DNA of 41,074 bases. Origin: Bacteroidota bacterium. Lineage in GTDB: Bacteria; Bacteroidota; Bacteroidia; Chitinophagales; Chitinophagaceae. The position numbers and the translations under genes are program-made. The stretch spans positions 1 through 41,074 of the forward strand of contig JAFEAB010000091.1 in NCBI GenBank assembly GCA_018266615.1, given 5' to 3'. Below are positions 8,576 through 16,972 of the stretch, piece after piece. How positions within the stretch are numbered: the stretch's first letter is position 1; every line of letters begins with the position of its first letter. Under the pieces are notes generated by a model. That model was not told the DNA's origin. It worked only from the letters and a program-made list of their open reading frames with translations, and did not search any database.

Positions 8576-9220
8576 TCATCCATCATTTCTAACCCGTAAA
8601 TTCTTCTTCAAATAAAAAGCCGGCAGGCTCCATTTAAATCGTACGGCCAGGATTCGTACTAAAATAATCAGCAGGATACAAATGATTTTGGCTACATCAT
8701 TATCGATGGGCGATTCTCTCAATAGGAAATAAAGAATTCCCCCGGCGATGCTGGCCATAGCATAAATTTCTTTTCTAAATACCAGGGGTACATTATTCAG
8801 CAATACATCCCGTATTACTCCGCCAAAGCAACCGGTAACCGTACCCAGGGCTATGCACACTTCCATACTCAAATCGTGCACCAGTGCCTTTTCAATACCC
8901 ATAATGGTAAAAAGGCCAAGCCCCATGGCATCAAACAAAAACAGGGTGGTATTTATTTTTCTTAACCAGCTTCCAAAGAACATGGTGCCAACGGCCGAGA
9001 AAAAAATCAACAGGATCAGGGTTTCATTTTGCATCCATGCAACCGGGAACTCTCCCAGTAACATATCGCGGATGGTTCCACCGCCTATTGCCGTAACAAA
9101 GGATAATATAAGAACACCAAATGGATCGAGCCTTTTCTCCATGGCAAAAAAGGCGCCGGAAACGGCAAAGGAAAAGGTTCCCAGGATTTCTATAAGGGAA
9201 AGAAACTGGTGATGATTCAT
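8576..9220 (-). CDS. TRIC-like/UPF0126 membrane protein (trimeric intracellular cation channel family)
   Basis: Prokaryotic TRIC proteins form trimeric cation channels in the cytoplasmic membrane. The 214-residue protein shows the family's two internal repeats. Repeat 1 has FAVSGAFFAMEKRLDPFGVL and TAIGGGTIRDMLLG. Repeat 2 has FDAMGLGLFTIMGIEKAL and GTVTGCFGGVIRDVLLN. There are about seven membrane spans. The gene starts 2 nt after the stop of the E1 gene on the same strand, so the two are likely co-transcribed. The functional link between channel and dehydrogenase is unclear. Confidence 0.9.
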   Translation of the reverse strand: MNHHQFLSLIEILGTFSFAVSGAFFAMEKRLDPFGVLILSFVTAIGGGTIRDMLLGEFPVAWMQNETLILLIFFSAVGTMFFGSWLRKINTTLFLFDAMGLGLFTIMGIEKALVHDLSMEVCIALGTVTGCFGGVIRDVLLNNVPLVFRKEIYAMASIAGGILYFLLRESPIDNDVAKIICILLIILVRILAVRFKWSLPAFYLKKNLRVRNDG

Positions 9221-9222
9221 AA

Positions 9223-11592
9223 TTATTCGCGCATAATGTCCTTCACTATCCTTATCACATCTTCGGTATTGGGTTTACTGAAGTAATCGCCATCGCTGCC
9301 ATAAGCCGGCCGATGCGCTTTGGCCGAAAGGGTACGGGGCGAGGCATCCAGAAACCGGTAGCCGCCCTGGGTTTCCATCACCTGGTTATACATATAAGCT
9401 GTTGCTCCACCCGGCACATCCTCATCCACAAACAAAATACGGCTGGTCTTTTTCAATGATTTTAAAATATCGTGTTCCAAATCAAAAGGCAGCAGGGTTT
9501 GCACATCCACTACCTCGCAGGAAATACCCATTCCTGCCAGCATCACTGCTGCTTCTTCTACAATCCGGAGGGTAGATCCGTAGCTAACCAGCGTGATATC
9601 CTCTCCTGTTCTCACTATTTCCGGCTTACCTAACGGCACCGAATAGGCGAGCAGGTTGCCGGGTAGTTTTTCTTTTAGCCGGTAACCGTTTAAACATTCA
9701 ATAACAATCCCCGGGTCGTTGCTTTGCAACAGGGTATTGTACATCCCCCCAGCCTGTGTCATATTTCTTGGCACACAAACATACATCCCGCGAAGGGAGT
9801 TAATAATCATCCCCATGGGAGAACCACTATGCCAGATTCCCTCCAACCGGTGGCCCCGGGTACGCACAATCAGCGGCACACTCTGCTGCCCGGCAGTGCG
9901 GTAATGGGTGGTACATACATCATCGCTCAGGGGCTGCAAACCGTAAAGCAGGTAATCGAGGTATTGGATCTCGGCAATGGGCCTCAGGCCACGGAGCGCC
10001 AACCCAATACCCTGGCCCATGATGGTAAGCTCCCGGATACCGGTATCAAAAATCCGGTCTTTGCCGTGCTTTTCCTGGAGGCCGCTAAAGCCCTGGTTCA
10101 CGTCGCCAATCTGCCCCAGGTCTTCGCCAAAAGCCACCACCTTATCATTGGAATGAAAAAGTTGGTCGAAATAATTATTTAATACCTCAAACCCGTTTAC
10201 CTGGGGTGCATCCGGTTCGTAAAAAACAGGAACAGGAGCCACTTTCAACGCCGATTTTGCTCCTTCGTTGTATAAACAGGAATCATATTGTTGCGTTGCT
10301 TTCCGGCCATAGGCTTCGAACAAATTAGCAATGGTTTCTCTTTGTGGATGAACTGAATCCAGCAATTCAAGGCTATTGAAAAGGCTTTTCATCACATCGC
10401 GGCGCATGGGTTCCTTAATCCCTTTCAGGTGGGCACTTATTTTTTCAATGTCTGGATTGTTTACTGTTGAAAGAAGGTTCGCCGTTTCATTCACCATTTC
10501 CTGAATGGGAGCCAGGTACCTGTCCCATGCCAACTGTTTGCTTTCTTTTACAAAAACCCGTGCCTTCAATTCAATAGCATCCAGTTCCGAAGCATCGGCG
10601 AGCGCATTGGCAATAATCCAATCCCGCATCTGCCGAAGGCAATCCCATTCTTTTTCCCATTCCAGCCTTTCGGAACTTTTATAACGCTCGTGGCTACCCG
10701 AGGTAGAATGACCCTGCGGCTGGGTAATTTCCTCCACATGAAACAAGGCGGGGGTATGGGTATCCCTTATTTTCTGGATAGCGGCTTCCAATACTTCGCA
10801 CATGCCGGCATAATCCCAACCCTTCAGTTTATAAATATCCACGCCATTGCTGCCATTTTCGGGCTGCATACCGGCGAGGGCTTCAGAAATGGAGCCTTTG
10901 GTAGTTTGATATTTTTTAGGCACGGAAATTCCATATCCATCATCCCACACAAACACAGCCAATGGCACCTGCAACACGCCGGCTGCGTTCATGGTTTCCC
11001 AAAACTGGCCTTCGCTGGTGGAGGCATCGCCAATGGTGCAGAAGCAAACTTCATCCCCTTTGTGCGACAGGTTGTTGTATTTATGAAGGGCATCCACTTT
11101 CCGAAAAGTTTTAGAGGCAAAAGCAAGCCCCAGCGCCCTTACCATCTGGCCTGCTGTAGGAGCAATATCGGAGGATACATTTTTTCGATTCACCAGATCC
11201 AGCCAGTTGCCCTCCTCATCGGTAAATTTAGTAGCAAAATGGGCATTCATCTGCCGGCCTCCGCTGAAAGGATCGTGGCGGGTGTCGGGATCGGCATATA
11301 ACTGGGCAAAAAACTGTTCCACGGTGGCCAGCCCGCTGGCAAACATAAAAGTCTGGTCGCGGTAGTACCCGGATCGAAAATCGCCGGGTTTGAAAAATTT
11401 CGCCATGGCAGCCTGGGCCACTTCTTTACCATCCCCAAAAATGCCAAATTTAGCTTTGCCGGTAAGTACTTCCCGGCGCCCAAGCAGGCTGGTTTCGCGG
11501 CTTTCCACGCAAACCCGGTAATCTTTCAATATTTCGTTACGAAAATTATCGAAACTGAGCTTTTCTTCCTGGAGCAAATCCTTATTTTCCAT
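9223..11592 (-). CDS. Thiamine pyrophosphate-dependent 2-oxoacid dehydrogenase E1, fused alpha and beta subunits
   Basis: Catalyses oxidative decarboxylation of a 2-oxoacid (branched-chain or pyruvate type) and passes the acyl group to an E2 lipoyl protein. In the alpha half (about 1-400), the YYRDQTFMFASG and GRQMNAHF segments precede the thiamine-diphosphate motif GDASTSEGQFWETMNAAG. In the beta half (about 450-789), VVAFGEDLG, FDTGIRELTIMGQGIGLALRG, RTRGHRLEGIWHSGSPMG and the C-terminal VDEDVPGGATAYM segment are typical of E1-beta. The single-chain arrangement is common in Bacteroidota. No E2 or E3 gene is nearby, so it must use complex partners encoded elsewhere. A TAATTTTG promoter element lies just upstream. 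Confidence 0.92.
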   Translation of the reverse strand: MENKDLLQEEKLSFDNFRNEILKDYRVCVESRETSLLGRREVLTGKAKFGIFGDGKEVAQAAMAKFFKPGDFRSGYYRDQTFMFASGLATVEQFFAQLYADPDTRHDPFSGGRQMNAHFATKFTDEEGNWLDLVNRKNVSSDIAPTAGQMVRALGLAFASKTFRKVDALHKYNNLSHKGDEVCFCTIGDASTSEGQFWETMNAAGVLQVPLAVFVWDDGYGISVPKKYQTTKGSISEALAGMQPENGSNGVDIYKLKGWDYAGMCEVLEAAIQKIRDTHTPALFHVEEITQPQGHSTSGSHERYKSSERLEWEKEWDCLRQMRDWIIANALADASELDAIELKARVFVKESKQLAWDRYLAPIQEMVNETANLLSTVNNPDIEKISAHLKGIKEPMRRDVMKSLFNSLELLDSVHPQRETIANLFEAYGRKATQQYDSCLYNEGAKSALKVAPVPVFYEPDAPQVNGFEVLNNYFDQLFHSNDKVVAFGEDLGQIGDVNQGFSGLQEKHGKDRIFDTGIRELTIMGQGIGLALRGLRPIAEIQYLDYLLYGLQPLSDDVCTTHYRTAGQQSVPLIVRTRGHRLEGIWHSGSPMGMIINSLRGMYVCVPRNMTQAGGMYNTLLQSNDPGIVIECLNGYRLKEKLPGNLLAYSVPLGKPEIVRTGEDITLVSYGSTLRIVEEAAVMLAGMGISCEVVDVQTLLPFDLEHDILKSLKKTSRILFVDEDVPGGATAYMYNQVMETQGGYRFLDASPRTLSAKAHRPAYGSDGDYFSKPNTEDVIRIVKDIMRE

Positions 11593-11597
11593 ATGGG

Positions 11598-11629
11598 CAA
11601 AATTACGATTTTAACAGGGCTATGTTAAA
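11598..11629 (-). promoter_or_regulatory. Putative promoter of the E1-TRIC operon
   Basis: On the minus strand, TAATTTTG (11605-11598) matches TAnnTTTG. It is preceded after 20 nt by TTTA (11629-11626), a near match to TTTG. The -7 element is only about 5 nt from the ATG, so the leader would be very short. Confidence 0.4.
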
Positions 11630-11650
11630 TATTAGCTAACCGTGTAACAA

Positions 11651-11683
11651 TTTGAAAGCGTAAATCTCGTTTTTGTATCTTTG
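11651..11683 (+). promoter_or_regulatory. Putative promoter of the DUF1573 pair
   Basis: TTTG (11651-11654), a 21-nt spacer and TATCTTTG (11676-11683) fit the Bacteroidota promoter pattern. The ATG at 11698 is 14 nt downstream. Together with the element at 11598-11605 it forms a divergent promoter region between E1 and DUF1573. Confidence 0.5.
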
Positions 11684-11697
11684 AAATCCTCAATTTC

Positions 11698-12174
11698 ATG
11701 TCATTGAATAAAGTAATTCTCTTTTTTGCCCTTGGCCTGATCTCTTTTGCAAGCAATGCCCAGGAACAGAAAACGCCGGAGGCTATAGCCCAGGCGCAGG
11801 TAGCTGTTGTTACTGCACCCAGCCTTTTGGTGAAGGAGGAAACCTATGATTTTGGGAAAATCCCCCAGGGGAAACCGGTACATCATAGCTTTACCGTTCA
11901 AAACACAGGAAATACCCCATTAAAAATAAGCAATGTAGTAGCCAGTTGCGGCTGCACCACCCCCGAATGGGAAAAAGATGCCAGCCTGGCCCCGGGTGCC
12001 AGCACCCAAATAAATGTGGGTTATAATGCCGCTGCCGAAGGCGCTTTTCATAAAAACATTACAATAACCTATAACGACAACCAGACGAAGATTATTAATA
12101 TAATTGGTGAGGTCTGGAAAGCCCCTGCTTCCAGCGCGCCGGAAAACCAGGCCTTAAACGATTTAAAAGATTAA
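11698..12174 (+). CDS. Exported DUF1573 domain protein (first of a pair)
   Basis: The 158-residue product has a signal peptide (about 1-21, ending SNA) and one DUF1573 domain with an Ig/ASPM-SPD-2-like beta-sandwich fold. The domain runs from YDFGKIPQGKPVHHSFTVQNTGNTPLKI to the cysteine motif VVASCGCTTPEW, then GASTQINVGYNAAAEGAF and ITYNDN. The SCGCT motif is the family signature, and its role is unknown. The second copy follows 27 nt later, and a strong terminator closes the pair, so they form a two-gene unit. Confidence 0.88.
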   Translation: MSLNKVILFFALGLISFASNAQEQKTPEAIAQAQVAVVTAPSLLVKEETYDFGKIPQGKPVHHSFTVQNTGNTPLKISNVVASCGCTTPEWEKDASLAPGASTQINVGYNAAAEGAFHKNITITYNDNQTKIINIIGEVWKAPASSAPENQALNDLKD

Positions 12175-12201
12175 ACAAAACCTTTAATTAAATATTCGAA
12201 A

Positions 12202-12684
12202 ATGAAACAATTCTTATTCTCCGTATTAGCACTTACCTTTTCAGTTGTAGCTTTTGCTCAAAAAAAATCTGCTGATGTAGCAAAGTTTACTTCAGAAACC
12301 ATTGATCTGGGAAAAATACAACAAGGCAATCCGACCTCTGCAGTTTTTTCGGTTACCAACATTGGAAGCGAACCCCTGATTATTGAAACCGCCAGCCCCA
12401 CTTGCGGATGCACCATCAGCGATTATACCAAAGAACCGATTGCTGCCGGTAAGCAAGGAACTATCAAGGCTACTTATAATGCCGCAAATATCGGTCACTT
12501 TGAAAAACACCTTACTGTAAAATTTGCAGGAACTGACGATGTGCGCAGTATCACCATTAAGGGAGATGTATTAAGCAAAGACGATTATGCTAAATTGAAA
12601 CCTTCTGAAACTCAAAAAGAGGAAGCCGCTCCCTCCAAAGATGCAAAAAGCAATAAAACAAAGGCTAAGTCAGCAAAAAGCTAA
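12202..12684 (+). CDS. Exported DUF1573 domain protein (second of a pair)
   Basis: This 160-residue protein is a paralogue of its upstream neighbour. It has a signal peptide (about 1-19, ending AFA), then IDLGKIQQGNPTSAVFSVTNIGSEPLII and the cysteine motif SPTCGCTISDY. A TIKATYNAANIGHF segment comes next, and a Lys/Ala/Ser-rich tail from about residue 130. The tail is low-complexity and strongly basic at the end, unlike the first copy. The two genes likely arose by tandem duplication. Confidence 0.88.
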   Translation: MKQFLFSVLALTFSVVAFAQKKSADVAKFTSETIDLGKIQQGNPTSAVFSVTNIGSEPLIIETASPTCGCTISDYTKEPIAAGKQGTIKATYNAANIGHFEKHLTVKFAGTDDVRSITIKGDVLSKDDYAKLKPSETQKEEAAPSKDAKSNKTKAKSAKS

Positions 12685-12701
12685 TTGAACCCTTTTCAAA
12701 A

Positions 12702-12730
12702 TAAAGCCCCGGATTTTCCGGGGTTTTTTA
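12702..12730 (+). terminator. Strong intrinsic terminator after the DUF1573 pair
   Basis: CCCCGGA (12707-12713) pairs perfectly with TCCGGGG (12717-12723) across a TTT loop, followed by six T residues. It lies about 20 nt after the stop codon. Confidence 0.92.
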
Positions 12731-12930
12731 TTGCCCTATTTTTGATTGAAAATGCGATAAATTTATAAGATAAGAAAACCGGGATTAAACGATTTTCAAA
12801 TATTATTTGTTATGGATACGGATAAGGTTGTCAGGGATTCGGAATTGATTCCTGCTATTCCTCCGAATTAAATTTTGTTCCATTAAATGTCAGGCCCTTT
12901 GCTTATACCTGGCTATTAAAAAATGTGCAA

Positions 12931-13386
12931 ATGAAAATTGCAGTTGCCTCCGACCATGCCGGATTTGAATACAAAGACCTGCTTATTACCTTTTTGAAAC
13001 AAAAGGGGTATACTGTGGATGACTTAGGACCCGAAAAGGTGATTCCGGAAGATGATTACCCGGATTACGCTGCGAGGGTGTCGGCAGCTATTCAACAAGG
13101 AAACTATGAACGCGGAATATTACTTTGTGGAAGCGGAGTGGGTGTAAGCGTGGCGGCAAATAAATATAAGGGAATTTGTGCTGCTGTATGCCACGATGCC
13201 TACTCGGCTCACCAGGGGGTGGAACATGATAACATGAACCTGCTATGCCTGGGTGCAAGGATTATTGGCACTTCCTTAATGTGCGACCTTGCCGAAATAT
13301 TTCTTAAAGCCCGGTTTTCAAATGAAGAAAGACATATCCGCAGGTTTAATAAAATGAAACATATTGAAGAAGAAAATTTCAGGTAG
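12931..13386 (+). CDS. rpiB: Ribose 5-phosphate isomerase B
   Basis: Interconverts ribose 5-phosphate and ribulose 5-phosphate in the non-oxidative pentose phosphate branch. The protein of about 151 residues has the RpiB/LacAB pattern: IAVASDHAGFEYK at the N-terminus, then CGSGVGVSVAANKYKGICAAVCHD with the catalytic Cys, and HDNMNLLCLGARIIG. The ATG at 12931 is preferred over an in-frame GTG two codons upstream (12925). It is the first gene of a unit with HAD, gnd, zwf and pgl, so the oxidative branch and its product isomerase are made together. Confidence 0.95.
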   Translation: MKIAVASDHAGFEYKDLLITFLKQKGYTVDDLGPEKVIPEDDYPDYAARVSAAIQQGNYERGILLCGSGVGVSVAANKYKGICAAVCHDAYSAHQGVEHDNMNLLCLGARIIGTSLMCDLAEIFLKARFSNEERHIRRFNKMKHIEEENFR

Positions 13387-14020
13387 CAGCAAAAAGACTC
13401 CACTTATCCATCCACCTATCCGCACCTTATTGCTCGATATTGGAATGGTAATATTAACCAATGGCTGGGATCGGTACTCCCGCAAACGGGCAGCCCAAAT
13501 ATTTGGGATTAATGAAGAAGAGTTTTCCGACAGGCATAAATTCTTTTTCGACTCCTTCGAAGCGGGGAGGATGACCTTACATGAGTACCTGCAATTTGTA
13601 GTTTTTTATGTAGAGCGGGAATTTACAGAGACTGAATTTATCACATTCATGCTTTCCCAATCGAAACCCATCCGGGGTTCCATGGAGTATTTCATGGCGC
13701 TCAAAAAGAGGCATAATCTGAAAATAATTTCCCTTAATAACGAAGGAAGAGAGCTAAATGAATATCGGATAAAAACCTTTCACCTCGACAAACTCTTTGA
13801 CGCCTATCTTTCATCCTGCTATGTGCACCTTCGAAAATCGGACAAAGAGTTTTTTTTGATGGGCTGTGATATTTCAAATACTCCTCCCGAAAACTGCCTG
13901 TTTATAGACGACAGGCTCATCCATGTACAAATTGCACGGACAATAGGATTGAATGCTGTTCAGTTTACCGGCCTTTCGGCGGCTAAAAAACAAATTGCCC
14001 AATTCGGGCTCGAATTATAA
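13364..14020 (+). CDS. HAD-superfamily hydrolase, YihX-like
   Basis: This is a predicted sugar- or small-molecule phosphatase. Motif I is LLLDIGMV with nucleophile Asp25 and Gly27 where many HAD phosphatases have a second Asp. The same D-x-G pattern occurs in YihX-type alpha-glucose-1-phosphatases. Motif II Ser is in IISLNNEG, motif III Lys in LRKSDKEFF, and motif IV is CLFIDDR. The only possible start before motif I is TTG at 13364, inside the rpiB stop region, a 23-nt overlap that suggests translational coupling. Its position among pentose phosphate genes suggests a sugar-phosphate substrate. Confidence 0.82.
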   Translation: MKKKISGSSKKTPLIHPPIRTLLLDIGMVILTNGWDRYSRKRAAQIFGINEEEFSDRHKFFFDSFEAGRMTLHEYLQFVVFYVEREFTETEFITFMLSQSKPIRGSMEYFMALKKRHNLKIISLNNEGRELNEYRIKTFHLDKLFDAYLSSCYVHLRKSDKEFFLMGCDISNTPPENCLFIDDRLIHVQIARTIGLNAVQFTGLSAAKKQIAQFGLEL

Positions 14021-14034
14021 GTCAAATAAAATTT

Positions 14035-15453
14035 ATGGAATCAATATATCAATTCGGAATGGTTGGCCTTGGAACCATGGGTCGTAACCTGGTGTACAAT
14101 ATGGCCGATAATGGATTTTCTGTTTCCGGTTACGACAGGGACCAAAAACAGGTAGACCACCTAAATGAGGAAGCAGGCAAAAAGAACATCAAAGGATTTT
14201 CCAACCTGCAGGAATTTATTAACTCGCTAGCCTTACCACGCACTATCCTGCTGCTGGTTCCGGCAGGGAAAATTGTAGACGCAGTAATTGATACCCTCAA
14301 ACCTTTTATGGGAAAGGACGACCTGATAATAGATTGTGGAAATTCCCATTTCACCGACACGAACCGGAGGATTGAATTATTGGATGGAGAAGGCATTCAC
14401 TTTATGGGAATGGGGATTTCAGGAGGCGAAACAGGCGCCCGGGAAGGCGCAAGCATTATGCCAGGCGGGGATGAAATAACTTTTAAAAGAGTGGATAAAT
14501 TATTGGCTGCCGTTTCAGCCAAAGTAAACGGCGACCCTTGTATGGCTTATATGGGAAGAGGTTCGGCCGGTCATTATGTAAAAATGGTTCATAACGGTAT
14601 AGAATATGCGTTAATGCAACTCATTTCCGAAACCTATCACCTGCTTAAAAATATCGGCGGATTAAGCAATGGAGAATTGCATGAAGTATTCAAAAGTTAC
14701 AACAACTCGCCGCTTCAAAGTTATCTGCTCGAAATTACTGCCGCAATTTTTACCCAAAAAGATGATGTAACCGGCAACGATCTGGTAGATATGATCCTCG
14801 ATCGTGCCAGGCAAAAGGGTACCGGGGCATGGACCTCACAGGATGCCATGGCGCTCGAACTACCCATCCCTTCCATTGATGCGGCAGTTGCGCAAAGAGA
14901 AATGACCTCCCTAAAGGAAGAAAGAGTAGCAGCACAACCCATACTGCAAAAGAATGGAAACCGGATTGAGGTTGAAAACCCCGGTTTGATTTCACTTTTA
15001 CAGCATAGCTTTCATTTCTGCATGATCACCACCTATGCTCAGGGGATGGCGTTATTAAAAAAAGCCAGCGCTACCTATAATTATGGTACAGACCTGGGAA
15101 AAGTTGCTTCCATTTGGCGTGGGGGGTGCATCATCCGTTCCAACATGCTGGAAGATATTACGAAGGTGTTTCAGAAAAACGAAAACTGCAATAATCTTAT
15201 GACGGATGAAATATTCTACCCTACCCTGCTGGATACACAACACCAAATCCGGTCTATCATAACCACCGCAGTGCAAGCGGGGATACCGGTTCCAGCCATG
15301 ATGGCCAGCCTGGCTTACTTCGACAGTTACCGAAGCGGATGGCTTCCGGCAAACCTCATCCAGGCACAGCGCGATTTCTTTGGGGCGCATACATACGAAC
15401 GAACCGACAAACCGGGGATTTTTCACACCGAATGGAATTTTAAAATAAAATAA
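14035..15453 (+). CDS. gnd: 6-phosphogluconate dehydrogenase, decarboxylating
   Basis: Oxidises 6-phosphogluconate to ribulose 5-phosphate and CO2 with NAD(P)+. At 472 residues it is a typical long-form (dimeric) enzyme. The nucleotide-binding GLGTMGRNL (about 11-19) is followed by ILLLVPAGKIVD, GMGISGGETGAREGASIMPGG (about 126-146) and the catalytic KMVHNGIEYALMQ (Lys and His/Asn) near residue 185. The C-terminal all-helical domain ends in QRDFFGAHTYERTD. It lies 1 nt upstream of zwf. Confidence 0.97.
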   Translation: MESIYQFGMVGLGTMGRNLVYNMADNGFSVSGYDRDQKQVDHLNEEAGKKNIKGFSNLQEFINSLALPRTILLLVPAGKIVDAVIDTLKPFMGKDDLIIDCGNSHFTDTNRRIELLDGEGIHFMGMGISGGETGAREGASIMPGGDEITFKRVDKLLAAVSAKVNGDPCMAYMGRGSAGHYVKMVHNGIEYALMQLISETYHLLKNIGGLSNGELHEVFKSYNNSPLQSYLLEITAAIFTQKDDVTGNDLVDMILDRARQKGTGAWTSQDAMALELPIPSIDAAVAQREMTSLKEERVAAQPILQKNGNRIEVENPGLISLLQHSFHFCMITTYAQGMALLKKASATYNYGTDLGKVASIWRGGCIIRSNMLEDITKVFQKNENCNNLMTDEIFYPTLLDTQHQIRSIITTAVQAGIPVPAMMASLAYFDSYRSGWLPANLIQAQRDFFGAHTYERTDKPGIFHTEWNFKIK

Positions 15454-15454
15454 A

Positions 15455-16972
15455 ATGGCTGAAAACAAACACGCAGAAGCTACTATCATCACCATATTTG
15501 GAGGATCGGGCGACCTTACCTGGCGCAAACTAATGCCGGCGCTTTTCAACCTTTACCTGGATAATCGCCTGCCCGAGCATTTTCACATCCACGGGCTGGG
15601 AAGGCAAAACTATGCTGATACAGAGTATCGGAAACGGCTACACGAAGGCGTAAATAAATTCTCCAGAAGGGGAAAGGCAAATCCAAAAATCTGGGAAAAA
15701 TTCTCCAGCCATATCAGTTATTGCCCTGCAGACTTTGCCAAACCTGCATTTTATACAAAATTGAAAAAGGATATTGAGGCAATGGAAAAAGAATGGGAGA
15801 AACCCATCACCCGTATTTTCTACCTCGCCATTCCGCCCGGTATTATTGAAATGATTTCCATCAATCTCGGTAAGGCCGGCCTTGTTAAGGATGTTTTAAA
15901 AAACAGGGTGGTGGTGGAAAAGCCATTTGGCCATGACCTGCAATCGGCTACAACCCTCAATAAAAAGATGCTCAGCATTTTTAAAGAATGTCAGATATAC
16001 CGTATAGATCATTACCTGGGGAAGGAAACCGTACAGAATATTATGGCTTTCCGTTTTGCCAATGCACTTTTTGAACCTTTGTGGAACCGGAATTTTATTG
16101 ACCATGTTCAGATTACCGTTTCAGAAAAAATTGGCGTGGAAGACCGGGGCGGATATTACGAAACCGCAGGGGCCCTCCGGGATATGATCCAAAACCACCT
16201 GTTGCAATTGGCCTGCCTGATAGCTATGGAACCACCTCTTTCCTTTGCTGCCGATGAAGTTCGAAATAAAAAAGTAGATGTATTAAACGCAGTAAGACCT
16301 GTTACTCCGCAGGAAGTACACAACTTTGCGGTTCGGGGGCAATATGGGGAAGGATGGATTGAAGGCAAGAAGGTGAAAGCATACCGCGATGAAAAAAACG
16401 TGGATGCCCACTCAAATACCGAAACCTTTGCCGCCTTTAAGTTTTTTATTGACAACTGGCGTTGGCAAAATGTTCCATTCTACCTGCGTACCGGAAAACG
16501 GTTGCAGGAAACCATAAGTGTTATCACCATCCAGTTCAGGCCTGTTCCACACATGGCTTTCCCTGAAGAATCAACAGAAAACTGGCAACCCAATAAACTC
16601 ATTCTAAACATTCAACCGGATATGGGTATCCGGATACGGTTCCAGGCAAAAAGGCCCGGACTGGATATGCACCTCATCCCGGTAGATATGCTCTTTGATT
16701 ACTCCAGCACCTATACCACCGGCACTCCCGAAGCGTATGAGACCCTGTTGCTGGATGTGATGGAAGGTGATGCTACCTTGTTTATGCGTGCCGATCAGGT
16801 GGAAGCGGCATGGCGCATATTGATGCCCGTTATTAATACATGGGCAGGTAACCCTTCCGTTAATTTTCCAAACTATTCGGCAGGAATGCAAGGCCCTGAA
16901 GACGCTGAAGCCCTGATTGCCCGCGATGGAAAAAGTTGGATTGCCCTTCCCTTTGATAAGAAAAAGAAATGA
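15455..16972 (+). CDS. zwf: Glucose-6-phosphate 1-dehydrogenase
   Basis: Catalyses the first step of the oxidative pentose phosphate pathway, glucose 6-phosphate to 6-phosphogluconolactone with NADP+. The 505-residue length is normal. The coenzyme motif is IFGGSGDLTWRKLMPAL (about 11-27). The active-site block is RIDHYLGKETVQNIMAFRFAN (about 180-200), with the catalytic His and Lys. A VEDRGGYYETAGALRDMIQNH block and FYLRTGKRL follow. It overlaps pgl by 4 nt (ATGA), which indicates translational coupling. Confidence 0.97.
   Translation: MAENKHAEATIITIFGGSGDLTWRKLMPALFNLYLDNRLPEHFHIHGLGRQNYADTEYRKRLHEGVNKFSRRGKANPKIWEKFSSHISYCPADFAKPAFYTKLKKDIEAMEKEWEKPITRIFYLAIPPGIIEMISINLGKAGLVKDVLKNRVVVEKPFGHDLQSATTLNKKMLSIFKECQIYRIDHYLGKETVQNIMAFRFANALFEPLWNRNFIDHVQITVSEKIGVEDRGGYYETAGALRDMIQNHLLQLACLIAMEPPLSFAADEVRNKKVDVLNAVRPVTPQEVHNFAVRGQYGEGWIEGKKVKAYRDEKNVDAHSNTETFAAFKFFIDNWRWQNVPFYLRTGKRLQETISVITIQFRPVPHMAFPEESTENWQPNKLILNIQPDMGIRIRFQAKRPGLDMHLIPVDMLFDYSSTYTTGTPEAYETLLLDVMEGDATLFMRADQVEAAWRILMPVINTWAGNPSVNFPNYSAGMQGPEDAEALIARDGKSWIALPFDKKKK

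Noticed and set aside
10690..11301. 203-codon plus-strand open frame opposite the E1 gene
   Set aside because: It lies fully antisense to a well-supported conserved gene and has no recognisable domain.
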